The notes below the pieces were generated by a model, which had not been told where the DNA came from, made no database searches, and saw only the letters and a program-made list of their open reading frames with translations. 64,000 bases of DNA from Turnera subulata (taxonomy: Eukaryota > Streptophyta > Magnoliopsida > Malpighiales > Passifloraceae). How positions within the stretch are numbered: position 1 is the first letter of the stretch; each line of letters opens with the position of its first letter. Below are positions 33,801 to 46,684 of the stretch, piece by piece. The stretch is taken from NCBI GenBank assembly GCA_028386065.3, contig JAKUCV010001087.1, positions 138,706 through 202,705 of the forward strand, read 5' to 3'. The translations under genes were made by a program, and so were the position numbers.

Positions 33801-36800
33801 TTGATGCAGGACCAAACACAGATTCCTTGGCTGATGCTTTGGCGATAGCTCAGCACCATGATGCTGTTACTGGCACAGAAAAGCAGCATGTGGCTGATGA
33901 TTATGCCAAGAGACTGTCAATTGGTTACACCGAGGTCAAGTTTTGGCATACTAGCGGAAATCTTTCCTGGTTACTTTTATCTCTGATTTTGTATTCAATG
34001 TTAAATACTTGTTTGCACCTTTTCACAGGCTGAAAAGTTGGTAGCTTCTTCCCTACTTTGCTTGACTAAGTCAACCCAACGTACTGGATGTCAAAGTCTG
34101 ACTACAACATTTCAACAGGCAATAAACCATGAGCCTTGAGCTTGCATAGTTTTTATTTGTGAGGCTTCTTAGATGCACTAATTTCTCTGCATTCTTTGTC
34201 AAAGTAATTTATTGAATTCAGGCCAATCATAATGAGACATGGCCTATATTCTAAATGAATAGGTGATCTATCAATTGAATGTCTCAGTTAGCATTGTGCA
34301 TTGAGCAATAACGTTCCTTTTCTAAACTAAGTGAATGTAACATACATTCTTTTTCTTTCTTATTTTCCAGTGTCCACTTCTGAACATTAGTTATTGTCCT
34401 GCATCAGAAGTTAGTCAGTCTCATGGGAAAGACTTGGTAAGGAATTCTTAATGTTCTCTACACTTTATTTGCACCAATTGCTGTAACTTCATGCTGAAGT
34501 AAATCATTTTTTACTTTTCTTATTTACAGATTGTTGTGGTGTACAATTCTCTTGGATGGAAGAGAGATGATGTCATTCAAATTCCTGTGAGTACTTCTAC
34601 TTTGGCCACATGCATTTGTTGAGTTAACTTTGCTAAATGTAAGATCCAATTTGCTACAGGTTGTCACTGAAGCTGTTGTCGTGCATGATTCAGACGGAAA
34701 AGAAATTGAATCCCAACTTCTTCCTTTGGCAAATGTCTATACTGGCCTTAGGAATTCCTATGTCAAGGCATATTTGGATAAAACTCCGGCAGAGACCCCA
34801 AAGTATTGGCTTGCATTTGCAGTCTCTGTTCCACCATTTGGTTTCAGCACATATACTATCTTGGATGCCAAAAAGGAAGGCAAGCTATTCTAGCTGCAAT
34901 GTTAGAAAATTAGTTTTGCAAACTACAATTAACTTGAAAACATTTCCAAGTATTGCCGTTGCCATATATTCTGTTTAAACTTTTTTGGCAGGTGCTCCTC
35001 CAATCAAATCAACCATGTCATCTGTGCAGATGTTCCAAGGCAATGAGAATTCTACTGTTGAAATTGGTCATGGAAATTTGAAGCTCACCTTTTCTGCAAA
35101 TGAAGGAAGACAAAGAAAATATGTTAATGGCCAAAGTGCAGTAAGTAATTCATCCAATGGTTCCATTGAATCTGTGTTTGTGACAACTTTGGGGACAGCC
35201 AATTCTGTTCTTATCTTTGTTGTGATATGTGCTGACTTTTTTTATTTTCCATATCATATGTTGAAACTGTTTGTGTAGCTAATACTCTTATTCCTAAATG
35301 GTGAAGGTTAAGGAGTTGGTTCACCAGTCTTTCAGCTTCTACGGTGGGTATAATGGAACTGGGGATGAAAAAGATCCTCAGGTAAACTTGCCTGGAATTT
35401 CCTTTTGCAACTTTACCTTCAAACTCTGAAGTTGCATCTCATCATTTTTTTTGAGGAATACATTACATCAATTTAATGTAATTGTTACTTCATTCCTTTC
35501 CAAGTTAGTGTCTAATTATCTTGCCATTTACTTCATCCAGAATGCAGGCGCATATATTTTCCGTCCAAATGGAACATTTCTCATTGATGGTGATGGACAG
35601 GTTTGCACTACTTCTTATTTTTAGTCCATGAGAATAGATAAACTTGGGGAATTACAGCTTCTGTTTCAAGTTTCAGGTTCCTCTGACTGTTATCCGTGGA
35701 CCAATAATTGATGAAGTCCATCAGCAGATCAATCAATGGATATATCAGGTGCATTGGTTGTCACATGGTGCTATCCTACTTTAATATTTGCCCCCAAGCT
35801 TGCAGTTTTCTTCACTGCCAGTTATATATTTCACAGTGTATATTCTACCAAGGTATCAACATTACAATCACTTGGTCAAACCTAAGCCCTACAATTTAAT
35901 ATTCAGCAAGTACATCCTGGCCTGGTGGGAGGGTTCAAAAATTTGTTCACAGTTTCAAGATGATGCGGGACTGAATCCATAACCGGAAAAGATATCCTTG
36001 TTAGACATTGGTCATTGATTACACATGAGAACAAACTAAATTGCTTAGTGTGGGATATAACAGTACAGAAACCATTTACCCTCCCAGAACAACCAGGAAG
36101 CGTGGTAAGTATGTGGGTTGTTGTTTGTGTATGGGATAAAGGACCTATACGCGAAGGTATAATTTGAGCTGTGGATCACGTTTTCGACTCTTACCTGAGG
36201 AAAACGTGTGACAATGTCTGCTAGTTAGAGGACCTAAAGCATACGGTATTTTCTCAGATCATCATGAAGTAACATTTAGAAAGTATGAACGTTTACTCCT
36301 TAGAATATTTTACTCTTAGAAAAATAGTTCCTTTTAGTACTGGAACTTCATTGACTTTGAAGGATAGCTGTTATTTGCTTTTGGAGGTTAGAGAATACAT
36401 TTTTTTTCTCTTTCCCTCTCTCTTGGATTAGGCTTGTGGTTGCAGGATGCTTTTGGTTGGCACATCAGCAGATATAGCATCCAAAAGAACAGATATAGTA
36501 ATGAGAAGAGAATGCCAAAAGGCCTAATTGGCATTGGTCCCACTGTAGAGGGCTGATAGAAGGGTTTATATGTAATCCTTAATCCAGAATTTCTTTTGTA
36601 AAAAAGTGTTTATAAAACTGTAAGCTGTGGACTTGTGCTACTAACCACAGAGGAGGAAAGCTAGTTTTACTATCCTGTCTTACCGACCGCCACCTCCTTG
36701 AATCTCTTTGTATATACATTGCATTGGTTCAAATCCAGGACCATCTAACTTTTAGGAGCCTAGAGGATGTACCACTGGATCAAGTGGAGGTTGTCCTTGC

Positions 36801-39800
36801 ACAAAATTTTTATTGAAAAGGATTACACTAAATTATTTCTCCAGTTTGTCATCCATAGGAATCACTAAGTTTTAATTTTTTGGGATCCTAATTAACATCT
36901 ATTGGAAAATGTCTGCAGATCACTAGAGTTTACAAGGGGAGAGAGCATGTTGAAGTTGAGTTTATTGTAAGCTTAATGCTCCTCAAATTTTCAATTCCTT
37001 TCAAGCAATTTAATACTTTCTAAAAGTACTGCCCTATCGCTCAATTAAAGCTTTTTTCTTTGAAAGATTTTATCTTTTTGCTGGATCTTAAATTGTTAAA
37101 TATTTCATCCGGGATGTTAAAATGGTATCTGCTTTACAGGTAGGGCCTATACCCATTGATGATGGAATTGGCAAAGAAGTTGCAACTCAAATTAAAACAA
37201 CCATGGAGACCAACAAAACATTCTACACGGATTCCAATGGACGTGATTTTATCAAAAGGGTGAGCTGAATGAGTTATTGGTTCTGGAATGTATGTTACTA
37301 ATGTAGTTTTTGTCTTGATGCTCATAGTGGTTGTTTCACTAAAGTTTACTTCTGACTGGTATCAAGCATCTCTTCTTTTCACTTGAAATAGGTGTCAACG
37401 TTCTTGAATGAAAGACTAAAGTGAAAAAAAGAAAATGGTCGTTCTGTAGTCAATGCCTATAAGTTATTCTATACAATACAAAAAGTCCCGCTTCCTCTTG
37501 ATGGTTTCGTTAAGTATGGTGATAAACTTAACTCAAATGTTCCTCCAATTTGTAGATTCGCGATTATAGATCAGACTGGGACCTTCAAGTGAACCAGCCT
37601 GTTGCTGGTAACTATTATCCAGTACGTTGCTCTGCAATTTCATTTACACATTGCTTAATGACTATGTCAACCTTGATTCAGCAGAGGAAGTATCACCCAT
37701 TATGTTTAACATCATTCTTTCAGCTTAATCTCGGAATTTATATCCAAGATCAGACGAAAGAATTTTCAGTTCTTGTTGATCGAGCTCTTGGAGGATCAAG
37801 CATAGTGGATGGAGAAATCGAGCTGATGCTTCATAGGTGTGTTCCCACCTTTTCATCCTTGAACCTTCTCATGTACAATGTTTGGCGCATGGTCATGCTG
37901 TGTACGTTTGTAAGATGATGATTGAGATTTCTTCTGGTCATTTAGGAGGCTGCTACTAGATGACTCCAGAGGTGTTGCAGAGGCTCTTAATGAGACGGTG
38001 TGTGTAAATGAACAATGCACTGGATTGAGGGTAAGACATTTAGCATACTTCTGGAGTTCAATAATGGCACTAGCCTATCTTTCACATGAGCTATGGCTTA
38101 TCTGTTTAAAACCCTTGCAAATTCCAGTTTGGTTTTTCCATCCTATAAAGATACTAGCAGCGTTATCTAATTGTGTTTTTGTACCATCTCACTTATGTTA
38201 CAATAAGGATTACTATACCGACATAATAATTTTAATTGAAGCTTAAGTTTCGGATTCCTAGTTATATTAGTATTTCATATAGTAGTTGTATATCTACCTT
38301 ATGTATCATGAAAAAACCAATAAAAACTCTTTTCGCAAAAATCTACCTGGTACCAGAGCAATAGTGCCTTATCAGAGATTGAGCTTTACTCTCTCCTGCA
38401 CTTGTCGTTCTTTCTCACCTCCCACATAGCAAGGTAGATCTTCTCTAGGCAACTTCTCCGGTGAAGATTTGGTCGCCGTCCTCCGACTCACGCGCTGCCA
38501 CTCGCCGCCGGCTGCAACAATACTTTTGCCAACGCGCCGCCTTCCACCCGTGCGTGCCCCGTCTCCGGCCACCAGCTTCAGGCGTCCCCTGTTGTTTGCG
38601 ACCAAAGCCCACTAATTTATTTCTGAATTAGCCGTTTTCTGGTGACACTCCGGCGAGCCTGTTTGCAGCTTTATTTAGCCGATTTTTGTTTTTGGCTTTC
38701 TTCAAGTTGCAGTGACCAGTTGTTCACTTTCTGCCGTCACCAACTTTCCGGCTACTAGATTCTGGCGAGCTCACATTACTGTTCACGTGTCAACTATTTC
38801 GTTTTCTCACAAGTTTCTGCCTATTGACTTCTATTTACAATGTCGAACAAAGTGGTGTTACTCCTACAAGTGACATTAAGTTTTTCCAATCACCCTTATA
38901 TGTAAATTAGCTTAGTCAAATTGGATTGATTTGATACTTATTTAGCATGGTCTAGGTCTAGTTTACTCTTTATTTGATCTAGAAAATTGGAAGGGTATGT
39001 TACTGGAGATGCAAAGAGGAGGAATCTAGTTCAACATTCAGTCATTGGGACTCAGAAAACTCTTGTTATGGGTTGGCTCCTAAATTTCATGCAGCCCCGG
39101 ATTGCTATGCAATACCTTTTCTTGGACAGTGCTGCAAAGATATGGACGGGAGCTTAGATTACCTTTTCCAACTCTGAACATGATGCTCAAATATTTGGCA
39201 TTCGTAACAAAAATTCACAACACAAACAAGGTGATATGACAATAGATCAATCTTATTCTGGATTGGAGTGTCTATGGTAGGAATTGGATTATTATCAGGC
39301 TTTCAAGCAACTTGTCCAACGGATGCAAAGAAGTTCCAGACAATGATGGAGGAGCGGGTTTATGACTTTCTAATTGACTAAATAGTGATTATGATCCGAT
39401 ATGGGGGCATGCTCTGAAGTGTTCCTTTTCCAAAGCGAGGTGAAGTTTTCTCCCAAGTTCAACGGGAGGAAACAAAGAATTTATTCTTTACCAACCTCTT
39501 CGGGAAAAATTTGGATTTACAACAAGTGAGGCTTAAGAACTGTTGAAGGCCACTGCTTCGGAGCATTTTCATCGTGAGTACTGGGGAAAACCCAGGCATA
39601 TGAAGGAACACTGTCAGGAATTACATGGCTGACCAATTAGAGGATGTGCAGAAAAAGGATTTTACCCTAAAGCTAAAGCTCATTTGACTGATGCTTTTTC
39701 CTGGACGTCATCTAGTTGGTTGACCGATCTCTTGCGCCTATGTTCGTTAATTCTCTCTGTTCCGTTGATACTCAGAGCTTAAAACGTCTGCTTTCACAAC

Positions 39801-42800
39801 TTAGTTCACCTTCTAGTGCTACTTCCAATTTTGTGCAATCAGATACTTCATTTATAACTAAATTTGATTCGTTGATAATTGATTCTGGTGTGAATAGACA
39901 CATGATAGGTTCTTCCCAAACTCTTTTCCATAGTTATTTCTCTTCTAAAAAATTTGACAAGGTTCGCATTGTCGATGAATCTTGTTCTCCTATTTTTGGG
40001 TCAGGTTCTATTGCATGCACTCCTAATACTAAGCTCTCCTCTTTCCTTCATGTTTCTCAATTTTCTATTAATCTCTTATCTGTTAGTGCTCTTACCAAAG
40101 CTTTCAATTGCAAAATCGAATTCTTCCCTAATCATTGTGTTTTTCATGACCTTCACACAAGAAAGACGATTGGTATTGGTAGGGTGCATGATGGCCTATA
40201 TATGTTGAATAGCAGTTCAATTGGTGGTTCAACTAGTCAAGCTTTTATAGGTAGAGCTAAAGACGCCAATTTCGAAATCATGCAGTTACAGATAGTTAGG
40301 ACATTCGTCATTTTTTGTTCTTAAAAAATTTGACCTTAGTTTATTTTCCAACACTTGGTTTAATTCTCTAGTTTGTGATGTTTGTATGCTAAACATACTA
40401 GAAACCATTATCCTTCATGGGCCAACAAAAGTATTATTCCTTTTATGACTTTTCACTCATGTTTGGGGCCCTACACAAACTCTCTTATTTGGTAATTGAT
40501 GGTTCGTGACTTTTATCGATTCTTGTACTAAGAAGACGTGAGTTTATTTACTCAAAGCTAAGAGTGATGTTTTTTCTGTTTTCAATCTTTTCACATGATA
40601 GTACTTGCCCAATTTGATGCCAAGATTAAAGTTTTGAGGACTGATAATAACACAGAATACACGAATGGATGGTTTCACAGATATTTAGAGTCTTTATGGT
40701 ATTCTTCATCAAACCAGTTGCACTTACACTAGAGCTCAATTGATGTTGTTGAATGCAGAAATCGTCTTTTTAGAAGTGGTGCGCTCTCTTTGTTTACCAT
40801 GAACCTCCCTAAATCCTATTGGGGCGATATAATCCTTATTGCAGTTTACCTCATCAATCGTTGCCACTTAAAACCCTCAGTTTTAGGAGCCCTTTAGAGC
40901 TCCTACTTGTCCCTCCTAAAATCTTTGGTTGTGTGTGTTTTGTCATACTCATTATGTTATAAAATTAGACCCTCGAGCTGTCAAATATGTCCTTATTGGG
41001 TTTCCCCAACAATGAAAGGCTATCGATGTTACCATCCTCAGAAACTTTTTGTCAGTATGAGTGTCACCTTTAGAGGATGGTTCTTATTTTGCTTCTATCT
41101 AAACACCTCTTGAGAGGGAAGCAATGATAAGAGGTGTGTGTTCTTGCTTCGAAGATTCTAGATGATCCAATTTTTTGGGAAATTCCTTCCCAGGGGAGGA
41201 TCCTATTATTGTTAGTTGCTTGGACAGACCTGATTTGTTAATATGCTCAGGACCAAACGCCACAAACGAGGCCATTGTGCAATCTTCTCCTCACTAAGAA
41301 TATTCTCCTGCTACTGGAGTCTTCTAGTGAGTTATCTCTTGTTAATCTATTAGATTTATCCATGGTTCAGAAAAAAAAGGGTTAAAGCTTGTACCAAACA
41401 TTTTTTTATCTCCAACTTTGTTTCCTATGATTCATTCTCTTTCTTATGGAGTTTTTGCCTTGCCTATTTCCTCTGTGTCTATTCCCTAAGATCCAAAATG
41501 GAAATAAGCTATGGTTGAAGAAATTTAGGCTTTGCATAAAAATCAGGTTCGGGATCTTGTTGCTTATCATGCTGATAAAACATTAGTTGGTTGCAAAGGG
41601 GTCTTCATAGTAAAAAGCAAAGCAGATGGCTCAATCGAAAGATATAAAGCAAGATTGGTAGCGAACTGATTCACTCAAACTTATGGGGTGGACTACCAAG
41701 AGACATTTGCTCCAGTTGACGAGATGAATACCATCAAAATTTTGTTATCTTGTGCAGCTAACTTTAGTTGGGATTTGTTGTTTGATGTTTAAAATGCTTT
41801 CTTGCATGGAGTCTTGGAAGATGAAGTGTATTTGGAGATTCCTCCAATATTCAGGAATGAAAACACCCAGGGAAAAGTTTGCAGGTTGAAGAAGGCTTTC
41901 TATGGGTTGAAACAGTCTCTTAGGGCATGGTTTGACGAAATTAGTAAAGTCTTGATCTGTTTTGGTTATCAATAGAGTAATTTCGACCATAGGCATGACA
42001 AATGTAAGATCACTCTTTGTATTGTTTATGTCGATGATATTGGGATGACATGAGATGATACAAAAGAGATATCTCGGCTCGAGAAATAGTTAGCTCAAGG
42101 GGTTTGAGATCAAAGAGCTTGGGAATTTCTAGTATTTTTTAGGTATTGAAATAGCAATATTTGAAAAGAGAATCTTTATTTCCCAAAGGAAGTATATTTT
42201 GAATCTCTTGAAGAAAATAGGGATGTTAAGTTGTAAACTAGCAAAATCATCTATTGAAAGTAATCACAAGATGCAAATAGGAGTAGGAAAAGCAATTGAT
42301 AAATAACAAATATCAATGACTTATTTGGAAGCCATTTACCTTTAACATAGTAGACCAAACATAGTATATGTAGTCAGTGTTGTTAGTTTATCCATGATCC
42401 TTGAGTTACATATGCAGGCTGTTTTTCGTATACTTAGGTATTTTCAGTATGCACCTCGTAAAGGGCTCTTGTTCACCCAGCACGATCACCCCCAACTAAA
42501 AGCCTTTACAGATGCTGAATGGGTTGGATCACCAGATGACATAAAGTCTGCAACTGGTTATTGTTGTTGACCGACATAATACTTGGAGTAAAAGTTTAGG
42601 ACTTGTATAATTTACTATGTTTAGACCCTTAGTTTTTGTATAAACAGGGTTGTATACCTAATGTGTTTATTATTAGAAAATTAATAGAAAATCTTTTCAC
42701 AAAAAACTTCATGGTAACGGAGCTATAGTGCCTTATCGGAGATTGAGTTCTCCTCTCTCTTGCACTGTTTGTTTTTTCTCATCGCACTTGCACCAGCAAA

Positions 42801-45800
42801 CAGTGGATTCTAACTGTGACCTTTTTTTTTTTGACACTGTTCATGTCATTGTTCACTGTCGTACTGTTCAGGACACTGTTCATCATTATGCTATTCACGA
42901 CACTGTTCACAGTCGGCAACACTGTTCATACTGATGTTCATGGCCATTAATGTTCATCATCGTCAATACTATTTGCGGATCAAAATTTTCCCGAGTAGTG
43001 TTATTTTTTTCCCTATTGCCAATTCTTTGCCAATTCTGTTGTTGTATCTTCGACTGTTATGTCCAACGACAAACGCCAATGTGTTTTCTCTTCCAACGAG
43101 GTTTTGCTTCTCAAGCGCTCTCCTCTCTCAATTGCATTCATCAGCTACTGACATCAATTTTGTGCAATCAAGTACTGCTTTTATGGCTCGATCTGACTCG
43201 TGGATTCTTGATTCTGGTGCGAATAGACACATGACTGATTCTTCATAAAATCTCTCTCATTATTCTCCCTGTCGAACACCAGCCGTAGTAAGAATAGCTG
43301 ATGGCTCTTTTATTCCAATTTCTGGCACAGGTTCTATTGCTTGTACTCCACATATCGAGCTTTCTTCGGTTCTTCATGTTTCACAATCTCTTGTTAATCT
43401 CCTCTTCGTTAGTAACATAGAAATGGGGTTGTATACCTAGTGTGTTCATTATCAGAAATCAATTAAAAAAATTTCCACAAAAATCTTCAACTGTACACTC
43501 GTAGGAGCGAATCTAATTACTTGGAGGAGTAAAAAACAGAGTGTGGTTGTTGGATCAATTGTTGAAGCAGAATATAAGGCTATAGCTCAAGGAGTTTTTG
43601 AGCTCGTGGCTGAAAAAGTTATTGAAAGAACTGAAGTTGTCCGGACACAAAAAATTATCTCTTTATTGTGACAACAAAGTTCTCATTTGTAATTCTCACA
43701 ATTCTGTGCAACATGATCGAACGAAATACATTGAAATTGATCCCACTTCATCAAGGAGAAACTTACATCCAAAATTCTTATATCTTTCATGTTTCTTCGG
43801 ATAACCAATTAGTTGACGTCTTTACAAAGGGACTCAACAACATAATTTATCACCAGCTAGTTTGCAAGTTGGGCATGTATAATATTTTTGCACCAACTTG
43901 TGGGGGAGTGTTGACCAACATAACAATTTTTCTTGGAGCTTAAGTTTATGATTCCTGGTTATATTAGTATTTCATTTTATTCTAGTTGTATAAATAGTAG
44001 TGTATGTCTACATTATGTATCATGAAAATGTCAATAAAAACTCTTTTCACAAAAATGTACATGTCTTCAAGTTTTAGTCCTTTTTGTCAGCTGATTTATT
44101 GTTCTAATATTGCATACAAAGCACAGCTTAACTTCTCAAATATGACACGCATAGAGCATCTTCATTATCTATTTTAACATACTGTTGTTTATGTAGATTC
44201 AAGGAAAATATTATTACAGGATCGATCCTGTAGGGGAAGGTGCCAAGTGGCGTCGCTCTTTCAGTCAGCAAATATATTCACCACTTCTGCTGGCCTTTGT
44301 TGAAGAGGTGAGAAACCAGAGTTTAACAACCAGAAAATTTATGCTTTCTCCTTTCTCATGAATGAGCTTCTTGATAAATGATCTGTTCAAGTAGGAAGAA
44401 GAAAGCTGGAAGAGTTCACATAGAACCGCTTTCTCGGGCATTGATTCCACCTACAGTTTGCCCGATAATGTTGCAGTCATAACTCTCCAGGTAGTCGGCT
44501 TCATTCTTGTTTCCGGATATCATTGCCTATTGCTTTGTGTTATTCTGTTTTGATTAGGTTCAGTCAAGGGATGACTTGCAGTCTTCCCTGAGCTCAAAAC
44601 CTTGATGGTGCTCCATAACAGTGTTATCAAACAGACTTTTGAGTTTCTTGGTTTCAGCCTTTACTTTACTAATTGTTTTTTAAACCTTATTTCCCTTATT
44701 TCACCGTACAGGAGCTTGACAATGGCACAGTCCTGCTTCGATTGGCACATCTATATGAGGTTTTGGTTTCTCTCTTCTCTGCTCTTGGGAATTTATTTAT
44801 TAGTTTTGGAAGATGATTGCAATTCATTCATTTTGTTTAAATAATCCATTATGTTTGGGACAGAGACCTATCCGTTATTGAGGGTTAAATAAATAAACTG
44901 TCCCTGCACTCCTTTGATTTTTGATAAGTTTTGTCCCCTACTTCAATTTGAATGTATGTGGTGCCTGTACTCGGCAATTATGATTAATTTGGTCCCTCTG
45001 TTGATGTAGGTTGCACCTTCTGGTTTTTCTCTTAATTTTGCAGTGCCAAACTTGCGCTGATTTTGTTTCTGATTGTTTTATTCTAAATGCAAAATTAGGC
45101 TGCCGGCCTCGTTGACTAGGGAAACAAATGTGAATTTGTAAGAAAAAATGGTAAAAGATATGAAGAAAAATGTAAGACAGACAGAATCTGGAATCTTTCT
45201 GGAATTGAGAAAGGAGAACTTTCCATTACTTCTTAAGAAATCAACCAGGATCTTATTACTTTATAAAATGAATGAAATATAGTGAAAAGAATGCTTCAGT
45301 TTTCTTCTTCATCGTCATTGATGCTAACTTTCTTGTTGGAGAATTTTCTGACAGCAAATTTAACTGCAGCTTTGTGAAACCATGTGTATTTGTGGCATCC
45401 ATACCCTTAACTTTTCATTCTCTTTTTTTTTGTTTTTTGAGCAACCTCAACTTTTCATTCTCAATAATGTGATATGAAGGTGTACACAGAAGAATATGCA
45501 GTAGTAGTGTCTTTTGCCTTTACACACATTTTATAACAAGATGGATTGCTTATTCTTGAGATTCTAGTTTCTAATGGTTTACATGCTCCTGGCTTCATCA
45601 AATTATGTGAAGATTGGAGAAGACAAGGATCTATCAGTAATGACAAATGTAGACCTGAAAAAGCTGTTCCCGGGAAAGAAGGTAGTAGACAAGGTCTCAC
45701 AAAGTGGCAAAACATCAGTAATTATGGTGGTGAAAGGTGTGATGAATGTTGTCTCATAATATGTTGCTGTTTTTCAATGTCTCCTTCCTTCAGATTGACA

Positions 45801-46021
45801 GGGTTACTGAAATGAACTTGAGTGCCAATCAAGAAAGGGCAGAAATGGTGAAGAAGAGACTGGCCTGGAAACGAGAACGCCTGTCAACTGGAGCAGTGAC
45901 AAGGGGTGGGGTTGTTGATCCTATCAAACTGGTGGTGGAGCTTGCCCCAATGGAAATCCGTACTTTAATTGTTGGATTTGCTCATGCAATGGAAAGGCCC
46001 TTGATGCATAGTGCACTGTAG
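30831..46021 (+). CDS. Class II alpha-mannosidase, GH38, vacuolar/lysosomal type
   Basis: 29 exons join in frame to 1035 residues: 30831-31061, 31156-31239, 31391-31479, 31581-31755, 31844-31963, 32087-32173, 32298-32369, 32697-32810, 33339-33439, 33523-33616, 33767-33934, 34029-34118, 34371-34436, 34530-34586, 34660-34879, 34992-35140, 35307-35381, 35541-35600, 35677-35748, 36919-36966, 37140-37259, 37556-37621, 37724-37836, 37946-38030, 44197-44307, 44395-44490, 44712-44759, 45613-45681, 45794-46021. A signal peptide (hydrophobic residues 13-28) leads to a secreted/vacuolar enzyme that trims alpha-mannose from N-glycans. The zinc site is H56 and D58 in HTHDDVGW and the HHDAVTGT histidine in exon 11; the nucleophile is D178 in [10 protein letters not shown]. 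Introns 2, 12 and 15 use GC donors. Intron 24 (6166 bp) holds a copia element. A poly(A)-like AATAAA lies at 46372. Confidence 0.95.
31240..31390 (+). other. GC-AG intron 2 of the alpha-mannosidase gene
   Basis: The exon ends GTTGAACAG and the intron begins GCAAGT, a strong GC-type donor. Joining to GCATTTTTCCAG keeps the family sequence VEQAFFQRWW. Confidence 0.8.
32465..32518 (-). mobile_element. Micro-retroinsertion scar in mannosidase intron 7
   Basis: TGTTGGTCCTGAT is duplicated at 32465-32477 and 32506-32518. The 28 bases between are a T run followed by GGTTTCGATAATAT. On the minus strand they end GAAACC plus poly-A, like the scar at 8512-8547. Confidence 0.55.
38212..38347 (+). repeat. 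5' LTR of the copia element
   Basis: About 136 bp, aligned to 43909-44061 through AAGTTT..GATTCCT.GTTATATTAGTATTTCAT and the shared end ACTCTTTTCxCAAAAATxTAC. Confidence 0.7.
38348..43908 (+). pseudogene. Copia gag-pol polyprotein, heavily decayed
   Basis: Gag-like text lies around 38960-39380, with a zinc-knuckle remnant at about 39571-39630 ([19 protein letters not shown], first Cys lost to Tyr). The protease plus pre-integrase frame 39716-40324 is open for 202 codons ([14 protein letters not shown], then [13 protein letters not shown]). Integrase text appears near 40600-40900 ([11 protein letters not shown]). Reverse transcriptase appears at 41500-42200 with many stops. The RNase H end is split by the nested element and resumes at 43495-43900 ([26 protein letters not shown]). 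It cannot encode a polyprotein. Confidence 0.75.
42565..43489 (+). mobile_element. Nested copia, internally deleted
   Basis: It begins TGTTGACCGACATAAT (LTR 42565-42711), followed by the primer-like TGGTAACGGAGC (42712-42723), and ends with a partial LTR (about 43420-43489, ...CTTCA). Flanks ATTGT (42560-42564) and ACTGT (43490-43494) fit a 5-bp duplication with one mismatch. Its interior keeps little more than a protease start ([12 protein letters not shown] near 43200). It interrupts the outer RNase H between the ATGYC and GANLITW coding parts and is a relative of the outer element. Confidence 0.72.
43909..44061 (+). repeat. 3' LTR of the copia element
   Basis: 153 bp, TGTTGACC...TACA, with an AATAAA at about 44032. 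Confidence 0.75.
45409..45462 (-). mobile_element. Micro-retroinsertion scar in mannosidase intron 27
   Basis: AACTTTTCATTCTC is duplicated at 45409-45422 and 45449-45462. The 26 bases between are T-rich followed by GAGCAACCTC. The minus-strand ending GTTGCTCA plus poly-A resembles TTGTTCA plus poly-A at 9005-9024. Confidence 0.55.
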
Positions 46022-46601
46022 AATCGTTCAGTTCATCCCGTAGTCCATCCTAACTCAAGAGCTGATTTGTTGAATCTTGCACGGTTGACTTGCTGCCTCT
46101 GTACTTTGAAACATCAAATAACTTTTGCAATGTGCAATGCTAACATGGTTTGTGTGTAATGTGCCACTCTATGTCAAAATCCCAGTATGCCAATGTTGCT
46201 AAATTCCTGGAAACATGTCCTCCTAGCTTGACAGAAATGTAAAGGAGAATCAAGCCCAAATATTAACTCGTTCTGTATTTGGGGATTCTTTGATTTATTT
46301 GGAGAATCAAGCCCGTGCAGTACTATGGTAATTTTTACTCTAAAGTTGTGCTTAACTCGATACTTTTTCCCAATAAATATGCTAGCACGAGAAAGCTTAG
46401 AAAGTAAATGAACAAGGATTCGAGGTAAAGCTTTACCAAAATTTGAATAGAAGTGAACTCTTTAACTATTATGGTTACAGGTGATGGGATCCTTTCATAA
46501 TTTATTGATCAATCCACAACTATTATTAGCGGTGAGAGGATTACGTTACATCCTTCTTTAGAAATTCAAATTCCCATGATCTGATCTGATCTGACAATCT
46601 C

Positions 46602-46684
46602 GTTTGGTCGGGTGTACTCGGACGGAATGAAATGGAATTACATTCTATTTGATTCTATTCCATTACATCCGATTACACCCAAAA
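46602..46684. repeat. Small fold-back (MITE-like) repeat
   Basis: GGGTGTACTCGGACGGAATG near 46610 is complementary, with a few mismatches, to the arm ending CCGATTACACCCAAA at about 46683. The arms are about 35 bp around a short TATTTGAT loop. It could instead be the start of the LTR that follows. Confidence 0.45.

Larger units (their letters stand above)
38212..44061 (+). mobile_element. Ty1/copia retrotransposon in mannosidase intron 24
   Basis: Short LTRs at 38212-38347 and 43909-44061 flank a degraded gag-pol. The primer site TGGTACCAGAGC (38348-38359) matches the tRNA-iMet type with one change. A G-rich tract (TGGGGGAG) precedes the 3' LTR, which starts TGTTGACC. Coding order is copia-like: gag with a mutated zinc knuckle, protease, integrase, reverse transcriptase, RNase H. 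Many stops and the diverged 5' LTR (its TG lost) show it is old. A second, related copia is nested at 42565-43489. It sits in the same orientation as the host gene. Confidence 0.85.
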
